Source: JAFGTF01 sp035527995 (GTDB lineage Bacteria; Spirochaetota; B62-G9; DRHN01). From it: 6,731 bases of DNA. A program made the position numbers and the translations under genes. This document shows, piece after piece, positions 1 through 5,520 of this stretch (position 1 is the stretch's first letter; each line of letters begins with the position of its first letter). Under the pieces are notes generated by a model. The model was not told the DNA's origin and ran no database searches. It worked only from the letters and a program-made list of their open reading frames with translations. Location: positions 1-6,731 of the forward strand of contig DATKZJ010000189.1 in assembly GCA_035527995.1 (NCBI GenBank). The letters run 5' to 3'.

Positions 1-885
1 GTTCGCATCGGCAAGCTTTCCCGCCGCAGTGGTGAGCGGGGCCCAGTCCTCGGTCCTCAAGAAGCCCTGTCTCAGTCTCTGGCTGTCTATCCTCGCCTCG
101 GAGCAGATCATGCGCTGCACAAGCGCCTCCTTCGACATCTCAAGGCTGAAGATTGCAACGTTCTTCTTCTGTCTTATTCCGATGTCCTGTGCGATGTTGA
201 GGGCAAACGCCGTCTTCCCGACAGACGGGCGCGCAGCTATGATAATGAGCTCAGACCGCTGAAAGCCGCTCGTAAGGTCATCAAAATCCTTGAAACCGCT
301 CGGCAGGCCCGTGTAGAGATCGCTCCGGTGGTAAAGTTTCTCGATGGAGTTTATGGAGTCCTTGATTACCTCGTTGAGAGGGAAATATCCCCTCGACTCC
401 TTGCGCTCTGCCACATCGAATATGAGCTTCTCAGCCTCGTCGACGATCTCGTATGCGTCCTTATCCGTTCCGTACCCGAGAGATATTATCGACGACGCCG
501 CGGCAATGAGTTTTCTGAGGAGGGACTTCTGCTCTATGATCTTGGCATAGTACTCGATGTTTGCCGATGTAGGCACCTCGTCGAGGAGCGAAGAGACATA
601 TACAACTCCGCCCACTTTCTCGAGCTCGTCTTTGCCTTTCAGATAGTCGTTCAGGGTGATGATATCCACCGGTGCAGACCGGTTGTACAGCTCGAGGATC
701 GCATCATAAATAACCTGATGCTGGTTTGAGTAGAAGTCCTCGTACCTCAGCAGGTCTATCGCGATCTCTATCGCTTCGCGGTCAAGCAGCATGCTTCCGA
801 GACACGCCCGCTCAGCTTCAAGATTCTGAGGGGGGAACTTGTCAGCAAGGGACGTTGTAGTTCGGTTTCTCAGCGCCTCTTCCAT
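1..885 (-). CDS. dnaB: Replicative DNA helicase DnaB, N-terminal 295 codons (C-terminus beyond window)
   Basis: Hexameric helicase that unwinds DNA ahead of the replication fork and recruits primase. I translated the frame from ATG at 885 to the window edge without a stop. Residues about 16-120 match the DnaB N-terminal domain (FPPQNLEAERACLGSML, then DIITLNDYLK). The RecA-like domain follows, with Walker A RPSVGKT at residues 219-225 (K224, T225) and the SLEM motif at 247-250 (E249 the expected catalytic glutamate). The sequence ends just after the DSQRLRQGFL segment, so Walker B and the DNA-binding loops lie outside; the family is usually about 440-470 residues. A GGGGTG stretch lies four bases before the ATG. 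It is the last visible gene of the ribosomal-protein/replication cluster, 73 bases after bL9, so co-transcription is likely. No frameshift or intein is seen in the visible part; an intein further on, common in dnaB, cannot be excluded. Confidence 0.97.
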   Translation of the reverse strand, partial: MEEALRNRTTTSLADKFPPQNLEAERACLGSMLLDREAIEIAIDLLRYEDFYSNQHQVIYDAILELYNRSAPVDIITLNDYLKGKDELEKVGGVVYVSSLLDEVPTSANIEYYAKIIEQKSLLRKLIAAASSIISLGYGTDKDAYEIVDEAEKLIFDVAERKESRGYFPLNEVIKDSINSIEKLYHRSDLYTGLPSGFKDFDDLTSGFQRSELIIIAARPSVGKTAFALNIAQDIGIRQKKNVAIFSLEMSKEALVQRMICSEARIDSQRLRQGFLRTEDWAPLTTAAGKLADAN

Positions 886-958
886 CTTCACCCCTGAAAA
901 AAGATCTTTGGACTACTACTTATTAAACAGCACGAGCCGCGCTGCTGTTCCACCTTTG

Positions 959-1402
959 TCACTCTTTCACGATCCACACCTTCAACTCGGCCCTGATTGT
1001 ATCATAGACCTTGATGGGCACTTTAGACACACCGATCGCCTTTATCGGCTCACTGAGGAGGATGTTCTTCTTTTCCACCTCGTAACCCTGGTCTAAAAGA
1101 GCTTTCAAGATATCAGCCTCGTGTATCGCACCAAAGAGCTTGTCGTTTTTCTGGGCTGCTGCGGTTATAGTAATGGAGATAGAGGAAAGCTCGTCTGCGA
1201 GCTTCTGCGCATCCTCCCGCTTTTTCACCTTTCGGAGCTCGATTTTACGATTCTGCACCTTCATTATGTTTCTTGCAAAGGGCGTTTCCTCAACTGCAAA
1301 CCCTTTCGGAAAAAGGTAGTTGCGTGCATATCCCACGGCAACAACCTTTGTGTCTCCCTCTTCACCGAGACCTGAAACATCTTTTATAAGTATTACCTTC
1401 AT
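959..1402 (-). CDS. rplI: 50S ribosomal protein bL9
   Basis: Binds domain V of 23S rRNA and projects from the base of the L1 stalk; it helps maintain reading frame. The protein has 147 residues, the normal family length. The bL9 signature is present near the N-terminus (G-x2-G-x4-V-x2-GY-x2-NYL-x3-GFA, residues about 13-36), followed by a charged connecting helix (about 45-75) and the C-terminal domain containing KLFGAIHEADI. The start ATG at 1402 overlaps the TGA of the upstream DUF2232 gene as ATGA, and a GGAGAG Shine-Dalgarno lies inside the end of that gene, so translational coupling is expected. Its downstream neighbour is dnaB, the usual arrangement. Confidence 0.98.
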   Translation of the reverse strand: MKVILIKDVSGLGEEGDTKVVAVGYARNYLFPKGFAVEETPFARNIMKVQNRKIELRKVKKREDAQKLADELSSISITITAAAQKNDKLFGAIHEADILKALLDQGYEVEKKNILLSEPIKAIGVSKVPIKVYDTIRAELKVWIVKE

Positions 1403-2595
1403 TTTTCTCTCCTACCTTCTGGTTTCCCGATCTTTTCGTCGAGTTTCAGCCATATATTCACAACACCGATTCCCGCGACAACGGTGACAAAGACAATAAG
1501 TGCATAGAAAAGTAAAAATATCAGAACTGCGTACTGGAACAGACGCGGCACCCTCAAACGGTCAGCCAGGATCTTCATGAGAGAAAGCCCCTTCAGAAAG
1601 AAGAGGAACGAGAATATGACGGCCATATTCCAGCTCAAGATACCCAAAACAGGGCTCTTCGCATACAGGTTGATGTAGACGAGGCCCCAGGAGGCTATCA
1701 GCCCCCAAACCCAGTCAGGATTGATCCTGTAGTTTTTGATGCTGAAGGAGAACGCCGCTCGGTTGAGTTTGCGCTTGAAGTACGACTTAGCGAGGAGGAC
1801 GCCCAAGAAAATCACTATGAGTTGACGTATGAGGTATCCCCCCTTCGGCGCAATTCCGAATATCACAGAACGCTTGAAGAGATCAGCCGCGATCTCGACC
1901 TGCTTGACCATACCTGCGTAATCGATCCCTCTCGAGGTGAGCATCGTACTGTACTGTCCCATCCTGACGAGGTATAAAGAAACATACCTTCCCGTTCTGT
2001 CATCGACGAACTGCACGTAGCTCTCGATAAACCCCTCGAATCCCTTCACTGCCGCTGCGGTGATGAGCGTGAACACGAGTATCCCTATATAGGCCGAGAG
2101 TGAAAGGAACACCACATAATCGAGCTTGTAGTTCCTCGAAACGAGGTACCCCACAAATATGCCGTTCACACCGAAAAGAAAATAGTAGTCTAAAAACCTT
2201 ATTCCGGGAAGCCCGAACGAAGACCCGAGGTACTCGAAAGCAAAGTGATCGGCTGAAAAGAGGAGGAGCGTATTATCGATAGGAATCGAGCCGATGCCGC
2301 TCATGATGATGTATATAAAGATGAGAAAAGCGGCCGAGAGATATACGAGCGCTTCCTTCCAACCCCGCTTTACAGCCAGTATCATGAGGGGAACGAAGGA
2401 TAACTGAGTCAACACGACAGAAAGGTAGAGCACATAGGAAACCAGGACAAGGAGGGTGCAGGCAACGACTTCGCGCCATTCGAACTGGATTTCTGTTTCT
2501 GAAAACCTGTCCCGCAGGTTGAAGGACCTGATCCTGGGAAGAAAATCATCTTTTATCCTCTTCGATACCTTTATAAAAAGCTCCCTTCCTTCCAT
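1399..2595 (-). CDS. YybS/DUF2232-family polytopic membrane protein
   Basis: Function unknown. The protein has 398 residues: a charged cytoplasmic-looking N-terminus (1-40), then about eight hydrophobic segments near 42-74, 82-100, 137-151, 161-183, 253-270, 295-311, 316-337 and 352-378, and a charged tail. The C-terminal pattern (a LKGLSLMKILADRLRVP stretch, a hydrophobic helix, then VNIWLKLDE) resembles the end of DUF2232 proteins, and the position between rpsR and rplI is where yybS-type genes sit in Firmicutes and delta-type bacteria. It is longer than the roughly 310-residue Bacillus form as I remember it, mostly through the N-terminal region and the 184-252 loop. The start ATG at 2595 has GAAGAGG very close upstream (spacing about two bases), a poor site, so expression may be low. 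The stop overlaps the bL9 start. Family assignment is by pattern and context; a transport or cell-envelope role is only a guess. Confidence 0.8.
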   Translation of the reverse strand: MEGRELFIKVSKRIKDDFLPRIRSFNLRDRFSETEIQFEWREVVACTLLVLVSYVLYLSVVLTQLSFVPLMILAVKRGWKEALVYLSAAFLIFIYIIMSGIGSIPIDNTLLLFSADHFAFEYLGSSFGLPGIRFLDYYFLFGVNGIFVGYLVSRNYKLDYVVFLSLSAYIGILVFTLITAAAVKGFEGFIESYVQFVDDRTGRYVSLYLVRMGQYSTMLTSRGIDYAGMVKQVEIAADLFKRSVIFGIAPKGGYLIRQLIVIFLGVLLAKSYFKRKLNRAAFSFSIKNYRINPDWVWGLIASWGLVYINLYAKSPVLGILSWNMAVIFSFLFFLKGLSLMKILADRLRVPRLFQYAVLIFLLFYALIVFVTVVAGIGVVNIWLKLDEKIGKPEGRREK

Positions 2596-2653
2596 GGCCT
2601 CTTCGGTTTACCCTGTATGGTTATTTAGTATCTGGTAAATTATTCACCAGCAA

Positions 2654-3082
2654 CTATTTATTCGCTTCAAACGGAAGAAGCGCCACAAACCTCGCCCTCT
2701 TGATCGCGGTCGCGAGCACCCTCTGATGCTTTGCGCATGTTCCTGTGATTCTTCTCGGCAGTATCTTCCCTCTTTCCGTGACAAATCTCCTCAGCATGTC
2801 AACATCCTTATAATCGACATGCTTTATCTTCCTTACGCAGAGTTTGCATACCTTTTTTCTGAAGTAGCCCCTCCTCTGCTGGAACGGCCCGTTGGAAGAT
2901 CTTACAGGACCCCTACTTCTATCTTCAGTAGGTCTTGCTCCAGGTCTTGCCTCAGGTCTTGCCTCAGGTCTTGCCTCAGGGCTTGCCTCAGGGCTTGCCT
3001 CAGGGCTTGCCTCCTCCTCTTTCTGGACTTTCGGAGGAGAGCCCTCGCTCACTCTGTTCTCTTCTTTTGCTTCTTCTGCCAT
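2654..3082 (-). CDS. rpsR: 30S ribosomal protein bS18 with repeat-rich N-terminal extension
   Basis: Partner of bS6 on the 30S platform. The bS18 core runs from about residue 67 to 142 (RRGYFRKKVCKLC, HVDYKDVDMLRRFVTERGKILPRRITGTCAKHQRVLATAIKRARFVALLPF) and is easily recognised. The protein is 142 residues against about 75-90 usual. The extra 60 or so residues are low complexity: an acidic stretch (1-23), seven E/G-A-S/R-P tetrapeptides (24-51) and an S/R/G linker. Cys79, Cys82, Cys116 and His119 form a C-x2-C...C-x2-H set, typical of zinc-type (C+) bS18; E. coli bS18 lacks most of these. The ATG at 3082 is preceded by AAAGGAGT at a rather long spacing of about 11 bases. A later start inside the extension is not obvious, but the true start is not proven. 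It lies 100 bases after ssb and 58 before the DUF2232 gene. Confidence 0.95.
   Translation of the reverse strand: MAEEAKEENRVSEGSPPKVQKEEEASPEASPEASPEARPEARPEARPGARPTEDRSRGPVRSSNGPFQQRRGYFRKKVCKLCVRKIKHVDYKDVDMLRRFVTERGKILPRRITGTCAKHQRVLATAIKRARFVALLPFEANK
2930..3013 (-). repeat. 12-bp tandem repeat, seven units, inside rpsR
   Basis: On the plus strand the unit reads CAGGTCTTGCCT (three exact copies, 2941-2976), then CAGGGCTTGCCT (three exact copies, 2977-3012), with a degenerate seventh copy at 2929-2940. In the bS18 frame these encode EASP three times, EARP three times, then GARP (residues 24-51). The two blocks differ by one base (AGC to AGA, Ser to Arg), which suggests block-wise duplication. 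Because the unit is 12 bp, gain or loss of copies keeps the reading frame. Confidence 0.95.
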
Positions 3083-3182
3083 ACCCTGTTTACTCCTTTA
3101 ATACGCTACCGGTGCGTTCTCTTCGATAAATCGGCGAGACTGCATGGGTAACTAGATAAGTTCTTGAAAATATTCTATAATC

Positions 3183-3704
3183 TTAAAACGGGATCTCGTC
3201 GTCATCGAGCTCTGATAGAAACGGATCCTGCCCGTCGGCCTCGTTCCGCACATCCCCGGCCCCGAAGCTTTCGTTCTGAGGTTTCATATCGCCCTGTGCC
3301 TGCTGGCCAGCTGCCGGCCTGGGGGCAGAGGCGTACCCGTCCTGTGCCTGTCTCCCTGATCCAAAGAACTGGACGTTGTTGGCAACTATTTCAACGATGC
3401 TCCTTTTCGTTCCATCATCCGCATTCCACCTGCGCTGCTGAAGTCTTCCGTCTATGCCGACCTGGCGCCCCTTTGACAGGTATTCCTTGCATATCTCCGC
3501 CGTCTTGTTCCATGTCACTATATTGAAAAAGCTCGTCCCATCGTCCTGTCCCGATCCATCGTTTCCCCCGGGCCTAGAACTGCCGGAGCTGCGATTCACA
3601 GCGATGGAAAACCTGCATACCGCGGCCCCAGACTGTGTGTATGTTAGTTCGGGATCCTTTGTGAGTCTGCCAATGATCACAACATGGTTTATGTCCCAAC
3701 TCAT
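3183..3704 (-). CDS. ssb: Single-stranded DNA-binding protein
   Basis: Coats single-stranded DNA during replication, repair and recombination, and recruits partner proteins through its C-terminal tip. The 173-residue protein has an OB-fold in about residues 1-115 (N-x-V-x-IIGRLTKDPEL, AVCRFSIAVNR, FFNIVTWNKTAEICKEYLSKGRQVGIDGRLQ, VEIVANNVQFFG), a G/Q/P-rich linker (116-155) and the classic acidic tip DDDEIPF at the end. The loop at residues 38-58 is an unusually Gly/Ser/Asp-rich insertion where most SSBs carry a short basic turn. The ATG at 3704 has GAGAG directly upstream and AGGAGAGG further out. It lies between rpsF and rpsR, the standard place, and has its own predicted promoter. Confidence 0.97.
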   Translation of the reverse strand: MSWDINHVVIIGRLTKDPELTYTQSGAAVCRFSIAVNRSSGSSRPGGNDGSGQDDGTSFFNIVTWNKTAEICKEYLSKGRQVGIDGRLQQRRWNADDGTKRSIVEIVANNVQFFGSGRQAQDGYASAPRPAAGQQAQGDMKPQNESFGAGDVRNEADGQDPFLSELDDDEIPF

Positions 3705-3731
3705 CTCTCTAACCTCTCCTGCTTTTTTACT

Positions 3732-3760
3732 ATTGTATTCCTAATGACGAAGCCTGACAA
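3732..3760 (-). promoter_or_regulatory. Predicted sigma70-type promoter for ssb-rpsR-DUF2232-rplI-dnaB
   Basis: On the minus strand TTGTCA (3760-3755) and TACAAT (3737-3732) are separated by exactly 17 bases; each hexamer matches consensus at five of six positions. Transcription would begin near 3725, giving a leader of only about 20 bases before the ssb ATG. It lies in the 123-base gap after rpsF, so it could drive the rest of the cluster independently of the bS6 autoregulated transcript. Confidence 0.6.
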
Positions 3761-3827
3761 GCCATTTTAACATAGGCCCCGCTATTTTTTAGAAGGAGGT
3801 GTACCCTGTTCTATTTTTGGTGAGAGT

Positions 3828-4109
3828 TCAGCCTAGCTTGAGTTTCATGTAACGCAACACGTTCGGATTGATCCTGGCCTCTTTCTCAAAATCCTCAAGT
3901 GGCAGGAGGTCGTCAATCTCGACCTGGGTCATGTAGTAGAAACCATCTGTTTTTTTTCGTATCTCAAAGGCGAGCCTACGCTTTCCCATCTCCTCTTCTT
4001 TGAGCAGACGGGCCCCAATACTCTCGTAGTGTTCCTTGATCCATCCGATTGTTTCCTTGCGGATTTCATCCTGCGGTTCAAGGACATACAATATTTCATA
4101 CTTATTCAC
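3828..4109 (-). CDS. rpsF: 30S ribosomal protein bS6
   Basis: Ribosomal platform protein that binds 16S rRNA together with bS18. From GTG at 4109 the product is 93 residues, MNKYEILYVLEP onward, ending RYMKLKLG, with the ferredoxin-like fold pattern of the family (YEILYVL strand, GKRRLAFEIRKKTDGFYYMTQVEID, then LRYMKLKLG). An ATG seven codons upstream (4130) is in frame. The GTG is preferred because GGGAGG lies six bases before it, and because bS6 proteins normally begin a few residues before the YEI motif; with the upstream ATG, the Shine-Dalgarno would be inside the coding region. It is the first gene of the ribosomal/replication cluster, 102 bases downstream of the RlmD-like gene, with its own promoter and structured leader. 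Confidence 0.95.
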   Translation of the reverse strand: MNKYEILYVLEPQDEIRKETIGWIKEHYESIGARLLKEEEMGKRRLAFEIRKKTDGFYYMTQVEIDDLLPLEDFEKEARINPNVLRYMKLKLG

Positions 4110-4114
4110 TATAC

Positions 4115-4173
4115 ACCTCCCTACGGGCATACGGCTTACGAGAACGCTACGACGTCCTCGTAAACAGAAAGGT
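4115..4173 (-). promoter_or_regulatory. rpsF leader RNA with Shine-Dalgarno-masking helix; candidate bS6:bS18 autoregulatory element
   Basis: In the transcript the segment at 4173-4167 (ACCUUUC) can pair with the rpsF Shine-Dalgarno GGGAGGU at 4121-4115 (seven pairs, two of them G-U). This would enclose a nine-pair hairpin with arms 4165-4157 (GUUUACGAG) and 4142-4134 (CUCGUAAGC), one G-U pair, and a 14-base loop. A CCG trinucleotide (4134-4132) sits at the 3' foot of the hairpin. Known bS6:bS18 leader elements contain a conserved unpaired CCG beside a stem, mimicking their 16S rRNA site. I see the pairing; the match to that family is inference, as I could not align it to a covariance model. 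Confidence 0.5.
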
Positions 4174-4186
4174 TAATTACCCCCTT

Positions 4187-4215
4187 AATGTAGAAAAAAG
4201 GAGCCTACTCGTCAA
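4187..4215 (-). promoter_or_regulatory. Predicted sigma70-type promoter for rpsF, overlapping the stop of the upstream gene
   Basis: On the minus strand TTGACG (4215-4210; five of six consensus bases) is followed after exactly 17 bases by TACATT (4192-4187; four of six). The -35 element contains the TGA stop of the RlmD-like gene. Transcription would start near 4180, giving a leader of about 70 bases that holds the predicted regulatory structure. Confidence 0.55.
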
Positions 4216-5363
4216 GCACTATGTTGTGGTTCGAGTCCTGCCACCACCTCCATATGCGCGGTACGGGGAAACATGTCGACAATCGATACCTTCCGAAGGC
4301 TGTAGCCTTCTTCGGCAAAGAGGTAGATATCCCTCGAGAATGTCGCTGTATCGCAGGAGACATACACGATTCGGGAGGGATGCATCCTTGCGATGCTTTG
4401 GATCAGCCTTGGAGAGAGACCGGCCCTTGGAGGGTCCACGATGACCTTACTGTCACTCTCGTCCGAGTCGAAGCCTTTCATGGCATTCCTTCGTATGAAA
4501 GCGGCATTGGTTATCATATTGTACTCCGCGTTGTACCGGGCGTTTTCAACCGCACAGCGGTTTATCTCGACTCCGACAACCGTTCTCACCTTTCGGGCGA
4601 TGTAAATACTGATGAGCCCTGACCCGCAGAAGATATCGAAGACCGTGTCCTCCTTGTGAGGCTCGAGGTATGATTCAATGGTACTGAGCCACTTTTCCAC
4701 GATCGCGCCGTTTACCTGAAAAAAATCATCTATGCCGAGCCTGTAGACTGCTCCTCCGATATATTGAAAAACGTACCTGTCGTCATCGACCCCCGGAATC
4801 CCTTTTTTGAATATCTCATTTCTCGCGTTCGACCTTACGCGAAACCCGCCTCTGAAGAACCGGGTTTCCCCAATCAGGTTTCTCGCATAATCGGTGATAC
4901 TGTGCTGAAGAAGAAGACAGCCAGAGGAAGGCAGCTCGACAACCTCACGGGACTTCTGTTTAAAGAAACCGACCCTCCCCTCCTCATCGACCTTGAACTG
5001 CGCGTGGTTCCGGTAGAAATACTTTTCAGAGAACACGACATGCACCGACTGGAGGTCCTCTATCCCCGCAATCCTCGAAAGGTCCTCCATGAGTATGTCC
5101 CGCTTCACCTCGAGCTCAAAGTCGTACGCCATGTTGTCGAAATCGCATCCCCCGCAAAGGCCGAACGCACTGCATCGAGGCGTTTTTCGAAAGCTGGAGG
5201 GACGCTCGATCCTTGCGATACGGCCGAACAGCACACCCTCTCTTCGCTCGCAATCTATATCGAGCACATCGCCGGGAACCGAGTAGGGCACGAGGCACAC
5301 CTGTCCATCAAGACGTGCGAGCCCATACCCGCCGTGAACGATCTTTTCTACGGCTACCTTCAT
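4212..5363 (-). CDS. rlmD: TRAM-domain Fe-S RNA uridine-5-methyltransferase (RlmD/RlmCD/TrmA family)
   Basis: SAM-dependent enzyme that makes 5-methyluridine in RNA, most likely 23S rRNA. The 383 residues show a TRAM RNA-binding domain (1-55), cysteines 64, 70, 73 (C-x5-C-x2-C) and 149 fitting the [4Fe-4S] ligands of RlmD, and the methyltransferase domain: FQVN (215-218), DIFCGSG (243-249), VGVEIN (263-268), DPPRAGL (310-316), the nucleophile Cys337 in VYVSCDTATFSRD, and the C-terminal VDMFPRTAHMEVV with Glu372 as the expected base. All catalytic landmarks are present, although the protein is shorter than E. coli RlmD (433). The Fe-S cysteines argue against TrmA, which lacks them. The target base (U1939, U747 or both) cannot be read from the sequence, so the symbol is tentative. 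The ATG at 5363 has only a weak upstream GAGG. It lies upstream of rpsF on the same strand and divergent from the HAD-kinase gene. Confidence 0.9.
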   Translation of the reverse strand: MKVAVEKIVHGGYGLARLDGQVCLVPYSVPGDVLDIDCERREGVLFGRIARIERPSSFRKTPRCSAFGLCGGCDFDNMAYDFELEVKRDILMEDLSRIAGIEDLQSVHVVFSEKYFYRNHAQFKVDEEGRVGFFKQKSREVVELPSSGCLLLQHSITDYARNLIGETRFFRGGFRVRSNARNEIFKKGIPGVDDDRYVFQYIGGAVYRLGIDDFFQVNGAIVEKWLSTIESYLEPHKEDTVFDIFCGSGLISIYIARKVRTVVGVEINRCAVENARYNAEYNMITNAAFIRRNAMKGFDSDESDSKVIVDPPRAGLSPRLIQSIARMHPSRIVYVSCDTATFSRDIYLFAEEGYSLRKVSIVDMFPRTAHMEVVAGLEPQHSA

Positions 5364-5401
5364 GTAAAAACAGCCCTCAGGCTTTAAAATTCCTATGTCC
5401 T

Positions 5402-5420
5402 AATGTGTACAAGACACATT
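5402..5420. promoter_or_regulatory. Perfect dyad AATGTGT-N5-ACACATT in the divergent intergenic region (operator-like)
   Basis: Two seven-base arms are exact inverted repeats separated by ACAAG. The dyad is 40-60 bases upstream of the RlmD-like start codon and would straddle the predicted start of that transcript. Its size and symmetry suit a dimeric repressor site, but I do not recognise the regulator; an RNA hairpin at the 5' end of the transcript is the alternative. Confidence 0.4.
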
Positions 5421-5424
5421 CTTG

Positions 5425-5453
5425 ATTAAAATATTTTCTTGCCAAAAAGGCAA
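5425..5453 (-). promoter_or_regulatory. Possible sigma70-type promoter for the RlmD-like gene
   Basis: Minus-strand TTGCCT (5453-5448; four of six) and TTTAAT (5430-5425; five of six) are 17 bases apart. The -35 element lies inside the 11-bp dyad at 5433-5459, and the predicted start falls near 5418, inside the second dyad. Supported only by pattern in an AT-rich stretch where chance matches are frequent. Confidence 0.35.
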
Positions 5454-5459
5454 GAAAAT
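5433..5459. repeat. Perfect 11-bp inverted repeat with 5-base loop (ATTTTCTTGCC / GGCAAGAAAAT)
   Basis: The arms 5433-5443 and 5449-5459 are exact reverse complements around AAAAA. It sits between two genes transcribed away from each other, so a terminator role is unlikely, and no U-tract follows the 3' arm on the plus strand. It overlaps plausible -35 elements on both strands (TTGCCA at 5439-5444 plus; TTGCCT at 5453-5448 minus), which fits a shared operator or a cruciform-prone site. Confidence 0.6.
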
Positions 5460-5520
5460 CAGTATTAAGGTCCTAATAATACTATTACATTATTGTCAGT
5501 AAAGGAAAAAGGCTTTCACG

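Noticed and set aside
328..729. Plus-strand open frame of 133 codons
   Set aside because: Antisense to dnaB, whose N-terminal domain reads cleanly through this stretch.
2935..3012. CRISPR-like array
   Set aside because: The units are 12 bp, contiguous and without spacers, and they are in frame within a ribosomal protein gene.
2726..3151. Plus-strand frame with Cys/Leu/Arg repeats (RSCLRSCL) and related Gly-Leu-Ala-Ser frames
   Set aside because: These are the 12-bp repeat of rpsR read in the wrong strand and frames; the bS18 reading explains the region.
3790..3802. Shine-Dalgarno-like AAGGAGGTG on the plus strand after rpsF
   Set aside because: No start codon with a meaningful open frame follows on the plus strand; on the minus strand this is non-coding spacer.
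4764..5387. Plus-strand open frame of 207 codons
   Set aside because: It lies antisense to the RlmD-like gene, whose Fe-S cysteines and motifs are intact; no family resemblance in the plus-strand product.
5433..5459. Rho-independent terminator
   Set aside because: Strong stem, but it lies between divergently transcribed genes, its stem is AT-rich and there is no proper U-tract after the 3' arm in the plus direction.
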